Origin: Parabacteroides sp. ZJ-118
GTDB taxonomy: Bacteria; Bacteroidota; Bacteroidia; Bacteroidales; Tannerellaceae
Length of the DNA: 59,789 bases
Assembly: GCF_011038785.1 (NCBI RefSeq)
Contig: NZ_JAAKDT010000015.1
Coordinates: 1-59,789, forward strand
Reading direction: 5' to 3'
This document shows positions 35,458-43,207 of the stretch, piece after piece. The position numbers and the translations under genes are program-made. Each line of letters starts with the position of its first letter. The stretch's first letter is position 1. The notes beneath the pieces are model-generated. The model did not search any database, was not told the origin of the DNA, and saw only the letters and a list, made by a program, of their open reading frames with translations.

Positions 35458-36552
35458 TCAACGTATCGCTATTCCCTCGATCTCGATCAGCAACTCATCC
35501 CGGCAAACGTCGGCCCACATATAAGAGATCGGGATATTCAATCCGTAGGTATTCATCAAACGCTCGGCCTCCTTGTAGTCGGATTTATTCTTCAAGTAGA
35601 CTCGTAACTTAACCAATTTAGCGTCAGCGATCAGTTCCGCTATATTTTCCATCGTGATCCGTAGCTGGCATTCCAAGCCAGCTTCCTTCAAACTCTCCTC
35701 ACCCCGGATAGCGGCCGTACCAGAGATATAAATCAATTTGCGATCCTGAAAAGTCATGCTCTTGGCACGCTCGAACTTAGGGGTTGTCTTCTTTTGCCTG
35801 GCGACTTCCAGCACTTGCTCCGAATACGCATGGGCGGCCACCTGCAACTTATTGTCGATCGGCGTGGCGAAAGCGTCCGGAGTAGTAAACACGGCCGCAT
35901 CCACATCGATCAAGACTCCTCCCAGATTCGCCCCGATACCCGTAGCGGCAGGGTATCCATTCGTCCATTCCGTTTTACTATAAAAATCAGACCGTGCGTT
36001 ATTAAACGCTTGGTAATGCTGGTCCTGGCCGTCGAAAGCAGTTATACGCTCGATATAATTCCACTGACGGATAATGCTACTCAACGGAAAGCCCTCCCGA
36101 CGAAGCACATCCCCTAACAACCGGAAAGCTTCCACCGATTGAGGCTCGATACCAAAATGAAGTACATCCCCTTGAAAGCCGCCGGCAAAAAGAAAACGCC
36201 CCGAGGCATTCTCCAACAAGACATAAGGGACACCTTGATAATGACGGAAAGTAATCCGATCCTGCGCATCGGGCACATAGCTATGTACCTCCATCAGCAA
36301 AGGAGCGTTCAACGGTGGTTGGGATACATAGCTCAAAGCCGGCTCGCAATTCCCATAATACCGACGGATCTTCTCCCGCAACAAAACTCGGCGTGTCACG
36401 TATTCCTCATTTGTACCCGGAGTACCGAAAAAGGCCAGCCTCATGATCACCTCGTTTTGAGGTAACTGAGACAATAGATCGTCCACCATAACCGCAAACA
36501 GAGCCGGCTCGGTGTTTAATATCGTATAATGTATTTTCTCACAATAATTCAT
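35458..36552 (-). CDS. Double-length RidA/YjgF-fold protein (chorismatase-like architecture)
   Basis: The 364-residue cytoplasmic-looking protein ends in a clear RidA-like domain (about 250-364: YISGTAAIRGEESL, QLRITMENIAELIADA, VKLRVYLKNKSDYKEAERLM, DELLIEIEGIA). The N-terminal half (about 80-240) resembles the first domain of FkbO/Hyg5 chorismatases, which also join two such folds. RidA proteins hydrolyse reactive enamines/imines; chorismatases cleave chorismate. No key-residue match to either activity was established. It lies 11 nt after the cytochrome gene within the cluster. Confidence 0.75.
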   Translation of the reverse strand: MNYCEKIHYTILNTEPALFAVMVDDLLSQLPQNEVIMRLAFFGTPGTNEEYVTRRVLLREKIRRYYGNCEPALSYVSQPPLNAPLLMEVHSYVPDAQDRITFRHYQGVPYVLLENASGRFLFAGGFQGDVLHFGIEPQSVEAFRLLGDVLRREGFPLSSIIRQWNYIERITAFDGQDQHYQAFNNARSDFYSKTEWTNGYPAATGIGANLGGVLIDVDAAVFTTPDAFATPIDNKLQVAAHAYSEQVLEVARQKKTTPKFERAKSMTFQDRKLIYISGTAAIRGEESLKEAGLECQLRITMENIAELIADAKLVKLRVYLKNKSDYKEAERLMNTYGLNIPISYMWADVCRDELLIEIEGIAIR

Positions 36553-36563
36553 ATCCTTTTATT

Positions 36564-38339
36564 TTACAAGGAGTTTACATATTCCGTTAATGCCTCGATA
36601 TCTTTCTTGGAGACCTTTTTATCAATGCCATGCTTATAAACCTCGAATACCTCTTCTATGGTAGCCGCACGCCCATCAAACAGATAAGGAGCCGTGCGCC
36701 AAACCTCAATCAAAGTAGGAGTATCCCACCCTTTCTCAAATTCTATATCCTCGCCGATACGGTGCATCTTCATATCCGTATAATAAGGGCCGCTATGACA
36801 CTCGCCACATTTCAGGTTCTCAAATACCTTTCTTCCCTCTTTCGCCTTATCCGATAATTCCCCATTTACTAAATACGGGCTAGGCACCGGACGCAAGGAT
36901 TTTACATAAGCGTCCACACATTTCGCCATTTCCTCTTCCGGCTCGAAAAACTGGATAAACTTAAAACCGGCACGTACCGCATATTCCGCGCTCTCGCGAA
37001 CACCCGAAATCATGCTAGGGGGAGTCACATGCGAATACAACATGCTCTTACAATTCTTCGAGTTACCGACCCCGTCATTCATCAAGTCCCAGTTCATTCC
37101 GTCCGTACGGGCATCCCCCGGATGGCAACCGTTACAACTTTGCCAACCTTGATAGCAATGATTCGCGTCATTAAAGTACTTCTCACCCTTGTTTTCCGGC
37201 GTTTCCGTACGACCCGGATTCATGTCGGTAGCCGTTACTTCCAATGTATTTATATCGACAGTATTCAGGATATCGGCGAAATAAGTAGGAATTATCAATT
37301 TATCACCCGAGAATACAAAATTGCGGGGCCCGTTCCCTTGTAAAGGTACTCGCTCACGAAGTCCATACAAGAAATTCAAGTCATAATCCAGACGGCTTTT
37401 ATCCTCATAAGACTCAAACTTCGCCAACATCGCCGGATGATCGATCACGCTCACCTCATGTGTACCGCTATGCGTGATAAAGATATGCTTGTCATCGCAA
37501 TCGATACTCCAGATGCCGGCAGCGCCACGATCCGGCTCATCCACCAATACCGCCCCAACAAATTCCTGCTTCGCCACATCAATCACGCTGAAAGCACTCG
37601 TGTTCATCCAACCTTGTTGAAGTTGGGAAGTAGGCACCGTGAATCGTCCCAAGTTGTGAGATACATATATATATTTCCCATCCGGCGTGATACAGATCCC
37701 TCGTAAGGCGTTGCTACCATTCGCCAATTGGATATCCCTCACTTTCGTAAACCCATCCATCTCGATTACCGATACGCAAGCAGCCACCACATCAACGTCC
37801 GCCCGTTGCGAGGGCAAGAAATTTGTGACAAACATGTATTTACCATCCTTGCTGAATACCGCAGATTTAGGTTCACGCAACACTCTCACGCTCCGGACGA
37901 CCTTGCGCATCACCGGATCTACCTCAACCACCGAATTATCGAATTGATTACATACATATATATGTTTCTTATCCGGTCCGAACATCGGATGGCAGGCTCC
38001 CGATCCCGTCGGTATGGCCGATTCCACCCTACCCGATTCCAAGGAAAGTACTTGTAAACGGCCGGTCTTCTCGAAGGTCGTCACATACACCTTATCCCCA
38101 TCCGGAAGCAAACCGGTCGGGGTCTCATCCAACGGAAACGAACGGAGCAAGCTCTTACCGTCCACTGAAAAGATATCCAGATGTCTCGTTCCTTTCTGAG
38201 TCATTAATAGCTCCCCCTTTGCGTTCAATACGGCATCCGTAGTAAAGAAAGGTGGGTCGCCGGCGGAAGCGATAGAAACGCAACAGCCGGCAAGACAAGC
38301 CACCAATGAGTTTTTTATCAAGTATCTTCGCATATTCAT
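36564..38339 (-). CDS. Beta-propeller/di-haem cytochrome c fusion (YVTN plus CCP/MauG-like)
   Basis: The 591-residue exported protein begins with a signal sequence (MNMRRYLIKNSLVACLAG, then ASAG cleavage or a lipobox LAGC). Residues about 30-370 are a YVTN-type seven-bladed propeller (GKYMFVTNF, DGKYIYVSHN, NTSAFSVIDV). Residues about 385-591 form a di-haem cytochrome c domain with CNGCH (C402, C405, H406) and CGECH (C511, C514, H515), followed by WDTPTLIEVWRTAPYLFDGRA, as in cytochrome c peroxidase/MauG relatives. It should receive haem from CcsBA and act as an oxidase, peroxidase or electron carrier in the periplasm. It is the first structural gene after the IclR regulator, 17 nt away. Confidence 0.9.
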   Translation of the reverse strand: MNMRRYLIKNSLVACLAGCCVSIASAGDPPFFTTDAVLNAKGELLMTQKGTRHLDIFSVDGKSLLRSFPLDETPTGLLPDGDKVYVTTFEKTGRLQVLSLESGRVESAIPTGSGACHPMFGPDKKHIYVCNQFDNSVVEVDPVMRKVVRSVRVLREPKSAVFSKDGKYMFVTNFLPSQRADVDVVAACVSVIEMDGFTKVRDIQLANGSNALRGICITPDGKYIYVSHNLGRFTVPTSQLQQGWMNTSAFSVIDVAKQEFVGAVLVDEPDRGAAGIWSIDCDDKHIFITHSGTHEVSVIDHPAMLAKFESYEDKSRLDYDLNFLYGLRERVPLQGNGPRNFVFSGDKLIIPTYFADILNTVDINTLEVTATDMNPGRTETPENKGEKYFNDANHCYQGWQSCNGCHPGDARTDGMNWDLMNDGVGNSKNCKSMLYSHVTPPSMISGVRESAEYAVRAGFKFIQFFEPEEEMAKCVDAYVKSLRPVPSPYLVNGELSDKAKEGRKVFENLKCGECHSGPYYTDMKMHRIGEDIEFEKGWDTPTLIEVWRTAPYLFDGRAATIEEVFEVYKHGIDKKVSKKDIEALTEYVNSL

Positions 38340-38356
38340 GGTATATTTTGCATTCC

Positions 38357-39154
38357 TTATTTTCTAAATCCCAGTTCATTTGAAATCAACCCGGCAACCC
38401 CCTTGATCACCTTCACCGTATTTTTTACCACTTCTTTCGATAAGCGGTCTTTCGGACCGGAGATCCAGATCGCCCCACAAGGATATCCCGTATAATTAAA
38501 GATCGGGGCACCTACGCAGATCACACCGCTTAACTCCTCCTCATTATCCATGGCATATCCCAGCTTGCCGACCTTACCCAGCTCCTCCAGATAAGCCTCG
38601 CGAGAAGTGATCGTCCGGGAATTATACCGTGTAAACGTCATATAGGACAGGTAGCGATCTCGCACCGTCTTCGGCAAATAAGCCATAATCGCCTTTCCTG
38701 GAGCCGAGCAATGCAGCTCAAACGGCTTTCCCGGTGACAGGACGAAACGAAACGTATGATGGCCTTGCGCTTGTTCGATAAAAATTCCTTTCTCATCTCC
38801 CAAGACCCCAAAGCAAGCGGTCTCTTTCACCTGATCACGTAAATCGCGCAGATGAGGCAAGACGGTCTCTAAGAGATTGTGTTCATTCAAGGATCTGAAA
38901 CCAAGAGTCAACAATTTTCGGGAAAGTTTATAGCGTTTCGTGTCTTCACTGAAATTGAGGTATTCCAGCCGCACCAATGTATTCAAAATACGATAGGCCG
39001 TAGTTTGCGATATATCGAGCGCCAACTTAATATCTTGCAATGCTTCCCCCGCCGGCCGCAAGGAAAGGTACTCAAGAACCGCTATGCCCTTCTCTAAATT
39101 AGGCACTTTGTAGTTCTCGTCCACTTTTTCCGTATTTGGCAGCGTGTTTTTCAT
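38357..39154 (-). CDS. IclR-family transcriptional regulator
   Basis: The 265-residue regulator has an N-terminal winged helix (about 18-80: KGIAVLEYLSLRPAGEALQD, TTAYRILNTLVRLEYLN) and a C-terminal IclR effector domain (about 90-260: HCSAPGKAIMAYLP, LGYAMDNEEELSGVICVGAPI, YPCGAIWISG). IclR proteins usually control catabolic genes for aromatic or sugar acids in response to a pathway intermediate. It leads the cluster and is probably cotranscribed with it, so its ligand should be the cluster's substrate or a product. Palindromes at 39155-39189 may be its operators. Confidence 0.93.
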   Translation of the reverse strand: MKNTLPNTEKVDENYKVPNLEKGIAVLEYLSLRPAGEALQDIKLALDISQTTAYRILNTLVRLEYLNFSEDTKRYKLSRKLLTLGFRSLNEHNLLETVLPHLRDLRDQVKETACFGVLGDEKGIFIEQAQGHHTFRFVLSPGKPFELHCSAPGKAIMAYLPKTVRDRYLSYMTFTRYNSRTITSREAYLEELGKVGKLGYAMDNEEELSGVICVGAPIFNYTGYPCGAIWISGPKDRLSKEVVKNTVKVIKGVAGLISNELGFRK

Positions 39155-39189
39155 ATTTGAAATTGCATTTCAGATTTGAATCAAATATA
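39155..39189 (-). promoter_or_regulatory. IclR promoter region with two palindromes
   Basis: TATATTTG on the minus strand (39182-39189) is a perfect -7 element. It is overlapped by the palindrome ATTTGA-A-TCAAAT (39174-39186, no mismatch). A second palindrome, ATTTGAAAT-TGC-ATTTCAGAT (39155-39175, one mismatch), reaches the start codon. Both share ATTTGA, and their places fit autorepression. No good -33 is seen. Confidence 0.55.
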
Positions 39190-39258
39190 GCAGTGATGAA
39201 TTTAAACAAGACACGAAATATGTAAAAAAGCGTTAAGTATGTTGCAAAGCATAAATAT

Positions 39259-39300
39259 CGATTGGAGAAAGCCGGAAGAGATTCCGGCTTTCTCCAATCG
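39259..39300. repeat. Perfect 19-bp inverted repeat in the divergent intergenic region
   Basis: A 19-nt arm (39259-39277, beginning CGATTGGAGAAAGCC) is followed by GAGA and its exact reverse complement (39282-39300). No T tract follows on either side. It lies between the divergently transcribed iclR and oxyR genes, about 107 nt before the oxyR -7 element, so it is not an ordinary terminator position. The remaining gap to 39405 includes a 9-bp duplication (39340-39358) and nothing else I can name. Confidence 0.8.
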
Positions 39301-39405
39301 CAATGAATCACCTGTTTTTACTTTTTGCAATCACAAGTTGAATAGGCTGAATAGGCTGTTCTCCATTTTTCCACGAAAGTTTAATGGACATTCGAAGATT
39401 TTCAT

Positions 39406-39413
39406 TAAGTTTG
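39406..39413 (+). promoter_or_regulatory. -7 promoter element for oxyR
   Basis: TAAGTTTG is a perfect -7 match 37 nt before the oxyR ATG. The best upstream partner (TTTA, 22 nt away) is imperfect. Confidence 0.45.
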
Positions 39414-39450
39414 TCTTTATTAATTTCTAACGCTTGTAAAATTAAGTACT

Positions 39451-40377
39451 ATGAATATACAACAACTCGAATATATCCTAGCGGTGGATACTTATCGTCA
39501 TTTCGCAAAGGCAGCAGAGCATTGTAGGGTGACACAACCGACATTGAGTATGATGATCCTAAAACTGGAAGACGAGCTAGGTATTAAATTGTTCGACCGA
39601 AACCTGCAACCCGTTCGCCCCACACCTGCCGGACGTAAGGTTATCGAGCAAGCGAGAAATGTCCTCTATCAAGCTTCCCTTATCAAAGATATCGTGAACG
39701 AGGAGGAACAGTCGCTGAAAGGTACGTTCCGCTTAGCGGTGCTACCGACTATCGCCCCTTATTTGTTACCTCGCTTTTTCCAGCAATTATCGGAAAAGCA
39801 TACAGACCTTGATATCCGTATGCTGGAAATGAAAACCGCTCCCACCATGACTGCCCTGCAAAACGGGGAAATCGATGCCGCTATCATAGCGAACCAACCC
39901 ACAGAATCCTATTTACAAGGAGACCTATTATATTATGAGCAATTCTTCGGATACGTAGCTCACAATGAATCTGTCTTCAAAAAGGATTTGATCCGTACCG
40001 CCGACATCAACGACGAGCGGTTGTGGCTACTGGACGAGGGGCATTGCTTCCGTGACCAGCTGATGCGTTTCTGCCGGATGGAGAAGGTGAAGATTCGCCA
40101 AGCCGCTTACCGTTTGGGCAGCTTAGAGACTTTTATGCGTATGGTGGAAAGCGGTAATGGCATTACATTCATCCCGGAATTAGCTACCCTGCAATTGAGT
40201 AAAGAGCAGAAAGAATTAGTACGTCCGTTCGCCATTCCCAAGCCGACACGGGAGATTGTATTTGTTACCCGTAAAGACTTTATCCGACATACCATAGCGG
40301 GTATCTTAATAGAGAGCATCAAGAAAGCGATACCTAAAGAAATGTTGACATTGCGACCCGGACAAAAGGCTGTGTGA
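39451..40377 (+). CDS. oxyR: Hydrogen peroxide sensor OxyR
   Basis: The 308-residue LysR-type regulator has an N-terminal helix-turn-helix (FAKAAEHCRVTQPTLSMMI) and a substrate-binding-like redox domain. The two redox cysteines fall exactly at residues 199 (LLDEGHCFRDQ) and 208 (MRFCRMEK), the E. coli OxyR positions, and the following SLETFMRMVESGNGITFIPEL is also as in OxyR. It should form the C199-C208 disulfide on peroxide and activate catalase, Dps and other defence genes elsewhere in the genome; none lies next to it here. It is transcribed divergently from the cytochrome cluster. Confidence 0.95.
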   Translation: MNIQQLEYILAVDTYRHFAKAAEHCRVTQPTLSMMILKLEDELGIKLFDRNLQPVRPTPAGRKVIEQARNVLYQASLIKDIVNEEEQSLKGTFRLAVLPTIAPYLLPRFFQQLSEKHTDLDIRMLEMKTAPTMTALQNGEIDAAIIANQPTESYLQGDLLYYEQFFGYVAHNESVFKKDLIRTADINDERLWLLDEGHCFRDQLMRFCRMEKVKIRQAAYRLGSLETFMRMVESGNGITFIPELATLQLSKEQKELVRPFAIPKPTREIVFVTRKDFIRHTIAGILIESIKKAIPKEMLTLRPGQKAV

Positions 40378-40461
40378 TTTTTTGATAAATTCCATAGGGT
40401 ATTTCTTTCCTGAGCGATCATATAAGTACAAAGTGATTATTTACCATTAAAAAATACAAAT

Positions 40462-41727
40462 ATGAAAGCGTTCTGTAGACAAACTATGGGATTTATCCTG
40501 ATGATACTGTTGGCCTGCGGTGTAACCTCCATAAAGGCACAGGATAGCACAGACGATGAGTTTATCACTGTCAGCGGTGTAGTAAAAGACAAGCAAACAC
40601 GAAAAAAACTGGAATACGTAAATATCTCTATTCCGGGAACCAATGTGGGGACGATCACCAATAATGATGGTGAGTTCTCTATCAAGGTAAAAAGAATCCT
40701 CCGTGCCAGGCAAGTAGAAGTATCGCATATCGGATATTTGAATGGCTTGATCCCCGTGAACGATAAGGACATATCGGAATGCACGGTATTACTCGAGCCA
40801 AACATAAATACGCTCAGCGAAGTCATTATCCGAGCCGGGGATCCTCGATATATCGTAGAAGAGGCGATTGAGAAAGTAAATAAGAATTACATTGCCACAG
40901 GTAGCATGCTTACCGGATTCTACCGGGAGACCGCACAAAAAGGACGTCGCTACATCAATATCTCTGAAGCGATTATCGATATTTACAAAACTCCCTATAA
41001 GGACAGGAGCGTGGAACGGGATCGAGTACAGATCTATAAGGGACGCAAATTGTTGAGCCAGAAGGCTAGCGATACATTAGCCGTGAAATTATTGGGAGGC
41101 CCGAATCTATCCGTTTACGTGGATGTGGTGAAGAATCCGGATTTATTGCTCGACCCGAATGTCTTACCTTATTACGCCTTCCGTATGGAAGAAAGCGTGA
41201 TGTTAAACGACCGGCCGCATTACGTAATCAATTTCCAGCCTCAAGCGATCTTGCCTTACGCCTTATATTACGGTAAATTGTATATCGATAAAGCACGGCT
41301 TTCCTTTAGCCGTGCAGAATTCGCCCTCAGCATGGATGACCGAAATAAGGCTACTGAGGCCATCCTTCGCAAAAAGCCTTTTGGCTTGCGATTTAAACCC
41401 GTAGAGGTAGCTTTCCTCGTAACTTACAAAGAACATGACGGTATGAGCCATCTGAGTTATATCCGCAATGAGGTGCGTTTTAAATGCGATTGGAAACGAA
41501 AACTTTTCTCTACCAACTACACGATCGTATCCGAGATGGTCGTTACCGACGGTAAAGAACAAAACAACTCCATCCCCTACCGGATATCTTTTAAAGCGGA
41601 TCAATCTCTATCCGACAAGGTATCGGACTTCGCCGACGAGAACTTCTGGGGAGCATACAACATTATCGAGCCTACCGAGTCCTTGGAGAATGCGGTACAT
41701 AAATTAAAGAAGCAACATAATAATTGA
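40462..41727 (+). CDS. Exported CarboxypepD_reg-like domain protein
   Basis: The 421-residue protein has a signal peptide (ILMILLACGVTSIKAQ) and an N-terminal carboxypeptidase-regulatory-like beta-sandwich (about 35-110: SGVVKDKQTRKKLEYVNIS, GTITNNDGEFSIKV). A C-terminal domain of about 300 residues follows (TGFYRETAQKGRRYINISEA, YGKLYIDKARLSFSRAEFAL, ENFWGAYNIIEP). The C-terminal domain is shared with the STN protein at 43186-44736, so the two are paralogues. No TonB barrel is present. It precedes the ECF sigma gene by 83 nt, and a -7 element between them suggests separate transcription. Confidence 0.82.
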   Translation: MKAFCRQTMGFILMILLACGVTSIKAQDSTDDEFITVSGVVKDKQTRKKLEYVNISIPGTNVGTITNNDGEFSIKVKRILRARQVEVSHIGYLNGLIPVNDKDISECTVLLEPNINTLSEVIIRAGDPRYIVEEAIEKVNKNYIATGSMLTGFYRETAQKGRRYINISEAIIDIYKTPYKDRSVERDRVQIYKGRKLLSQKASDTLAVKLLGGPNLSVYVDVVKNPDLLLDPNVLPYYAFRMEESVMLNDRPHYVINFQPQAILPYALYYGKLYIDKARLSFSRAEFALSMDDRNKATEAILRKKPFGLRFKPVEVAFLVTYKEHDGMSHLSYIRNEVRFKCDWKRKLFSTNYTIVSEMVVTDGKEQNNSIPYRISFKADQSLSDKVSDFADENFWGAYNIIEPTESLENAVHKLKKQHNN

Positions 41728-41769
41728 CCGTGTAAGTGTATACTATCAACAATGATACGGACAAATCAT

Positions 41770-41777
41770 TATCTTTG
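41770..41777 (+). promoter_or_regulatory. -7 promoter element for the ECF sigma gene
   Basis: TATCTTTG is a perfect -7 match 33 nt before the ATG at 41811. There is no clear -33 element. Confidence 0.45.
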
Positions 41778-41810
41778 TCCATTATCAATTATCTGTTGAA
41801 ACCAATTATT

Positions 41811-42350
41811 ATGGATTTGTTCGTACTCAAAAAGATCAAGGAAGGGGATGTTAAAGTATTCGAGAGTATTTTCAGGCTTTATTATACCCCTCTTTGCCTG
41901 TACGCAACTAGTATAACCGGAGAACGGGAAGTTGCGGAGGAGATCGTTCAGGACTTGTTTTATGTATTCTGGAAGGAAAGAGAATCTTTTTCGATCTTAC
42001 GTTCCATCAAGAACTACCTTTATGGAGCTACCCGGAACCGGTCCTTACAATATCTGGAGCATCGGGAAGTACGATACCGATACCGGAATACGGTCTCAGC
42101 CGGAGAGAATCCTGAATCCGAATCGTATACCCCGCAAGATCAACTTGAGTACAAAGAATTGCGATCCTTGGTCAACCGGGCATTAGGTAAATTGCCCGAA
42201 CGCCGCCTCCGGATCTTTCAGATGCACCGCTTCGAAGGAATGAAATACGCTGAGATAGCCTCCAGTCTCTCCTTGTCCATAAAGACCGTAGAAGCGGAAA
42301 TGACCAAGGCGCTACAAACACTAAGAAAAGAAATCGAAAATTACACCTAA
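41811..42350 (+). CDS. ECF sigma-70 factor of the FecI-like Bacteroidetes group
   Basis: The 179-residue sigma factor has region 2 (KVFESIFRLYYTPLCLYA, AEEIVQDLFYVFWKE) and region 4 (KLPERRLRIFQMHRFEGM, YAEIASSLSLSIKTVEAEM). These factors are held by a FecR-type anti-sigma protein and released by an outer-membrane signal. The ATG at 41811 (MDLFVLKKIKEGD) follows a -7 element and is preferred over an upstream non-ATG start. It is 5 nt before the FecR gene. Confidence 0.95.
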   Translation: MDLFVLKKIKEGDVKVFESIFRLYYTPLCLYATSITGEREVAEEIVQDLFYVFWKERESFSILRSIKNYLYGATRNRSLQYLEHREVRYRYRNTVSAGENPESESYTPQDQLEYKELRSLVNRALGKLPERRLRIFQMHRFEGMKYAEIASSLSLSIKTVEAEMTKALQTLRKEIENYT

Positions 42351-42355
42351 CAGTT

Positions 42356-43207
42356 ATGAATCAAACAGAAAAAAATAAATTGAAGACAGACCAAGCATGG
42401 GCGCAATTATATACTCGCTTGGAGCAAGACAGGCTGACGGATGAGCCAACTTCCGGCAAGCAAATCCAATACCGGATCGGACTTATAAAATGGACCGCCG
42501 TTATCGTTATACTCTGTGTATCGGTAGCTACGGCTATTTTCCTTGGAAAAGGACGGACACCTGAGACCACTCTGCTCACCCTGCATAATAACGAGGCTTC
42601 CACCACCTTGGTCACGACCTTAGAAGACGGGTCTATCGTTTATCTGTCCGATAACAGCCAGTTAAGTTATCCGGAACATTTCCAAAGAGAAAAGAGAGAG
42701 GTATCTCTACTAGGAAACGCCCTTTTTGATGTAAACGGAAATAAGGAACGTCCTTTCCTAATCGAGACAGAGCAGGCCCGGATCGAGGTAATGGGAACCT
42801 CATTCAACATTAAATGCTCGGACAAAAGCGCATTTGAATTGGCCGTTCGCCGGGGATTAGTGAAAGTAACACTCAAAAAAAGCAGAGAACAAACGCTGGT
42901 AAAGGCCGGTCAAACCGTATCCTTACTCTCCAACCGTTTACAAGTAGCTCCGACTCAAGATAACGAACAATTTTCCAATTACACCCGCCGTATCCAGTTT
43001 AAGGATGAACGTCTGGGAGATATCTTGCATGTAATTAATCTGGAATATCCGAAGATGCCATTGAAGACGACGGCTGATTTAGAGGATAGACGGCTGACCG
43101 TCAGTTTCTATAATAACTCACCCGCTGCGATGGTTGAACTGATCTGCGCAGCGTTAAAACTAAAATGTACGCAACAAAATAATGCATGGATGATTTCCGA
43201 ACCTTGA
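42356..43207 (+). CDS. FecR-family anti-sigma factor
   Basis: The 283-residue inner-membrane protein has a cytoplasmic N-terminus, one membrane segment (about 45-65, WTAVIVILCVSVATAIFL), and the periplasmic FecR domain (LEDGSIVYLSDNSQLSYPE, VSLLGNALFDV, IEVMGTSFNIKC). A C-terminal DUF4974-like part follows (GDILHVINLEYPKMPLKTTA). It should hold the sigma factor at 41811-42350 until signalled by the STN protein encoded next. The genes overlap by 22 nt, implying coupled translation. Confidence 0.94.
   Translation: MNQTEKNKLKTDQAWAQLYTRLEQDRLTDEPTSGKQIQYRIGLIKWTAVIVILCVSVATAIFLGKGRTPETTLLTLHNNEASTTLVTTLEDGSIVYLSDNSQLSYPEHFQREKREVSLLGNALFDVNGNKERPFLIETEQARIEVMGTSFNIKCSDKSAFELAVRRGLVKVTLKKSREQTLVKAGQTVSLLSNRLQVAPTQDNEQFSNYTRRIQFKDERLGDILHVINLEYPKMPLKTTADLEDRRLTVSFYNNSPAAMVELICAALKLKCTQQNNAWMISEP

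Noticed and set aside
39099-39430. Two short frames on both strands across the 19-bp inverted repeat
   Set aside because: Their similar peptides come from the inverted repeat itself; neither has other coding signs.
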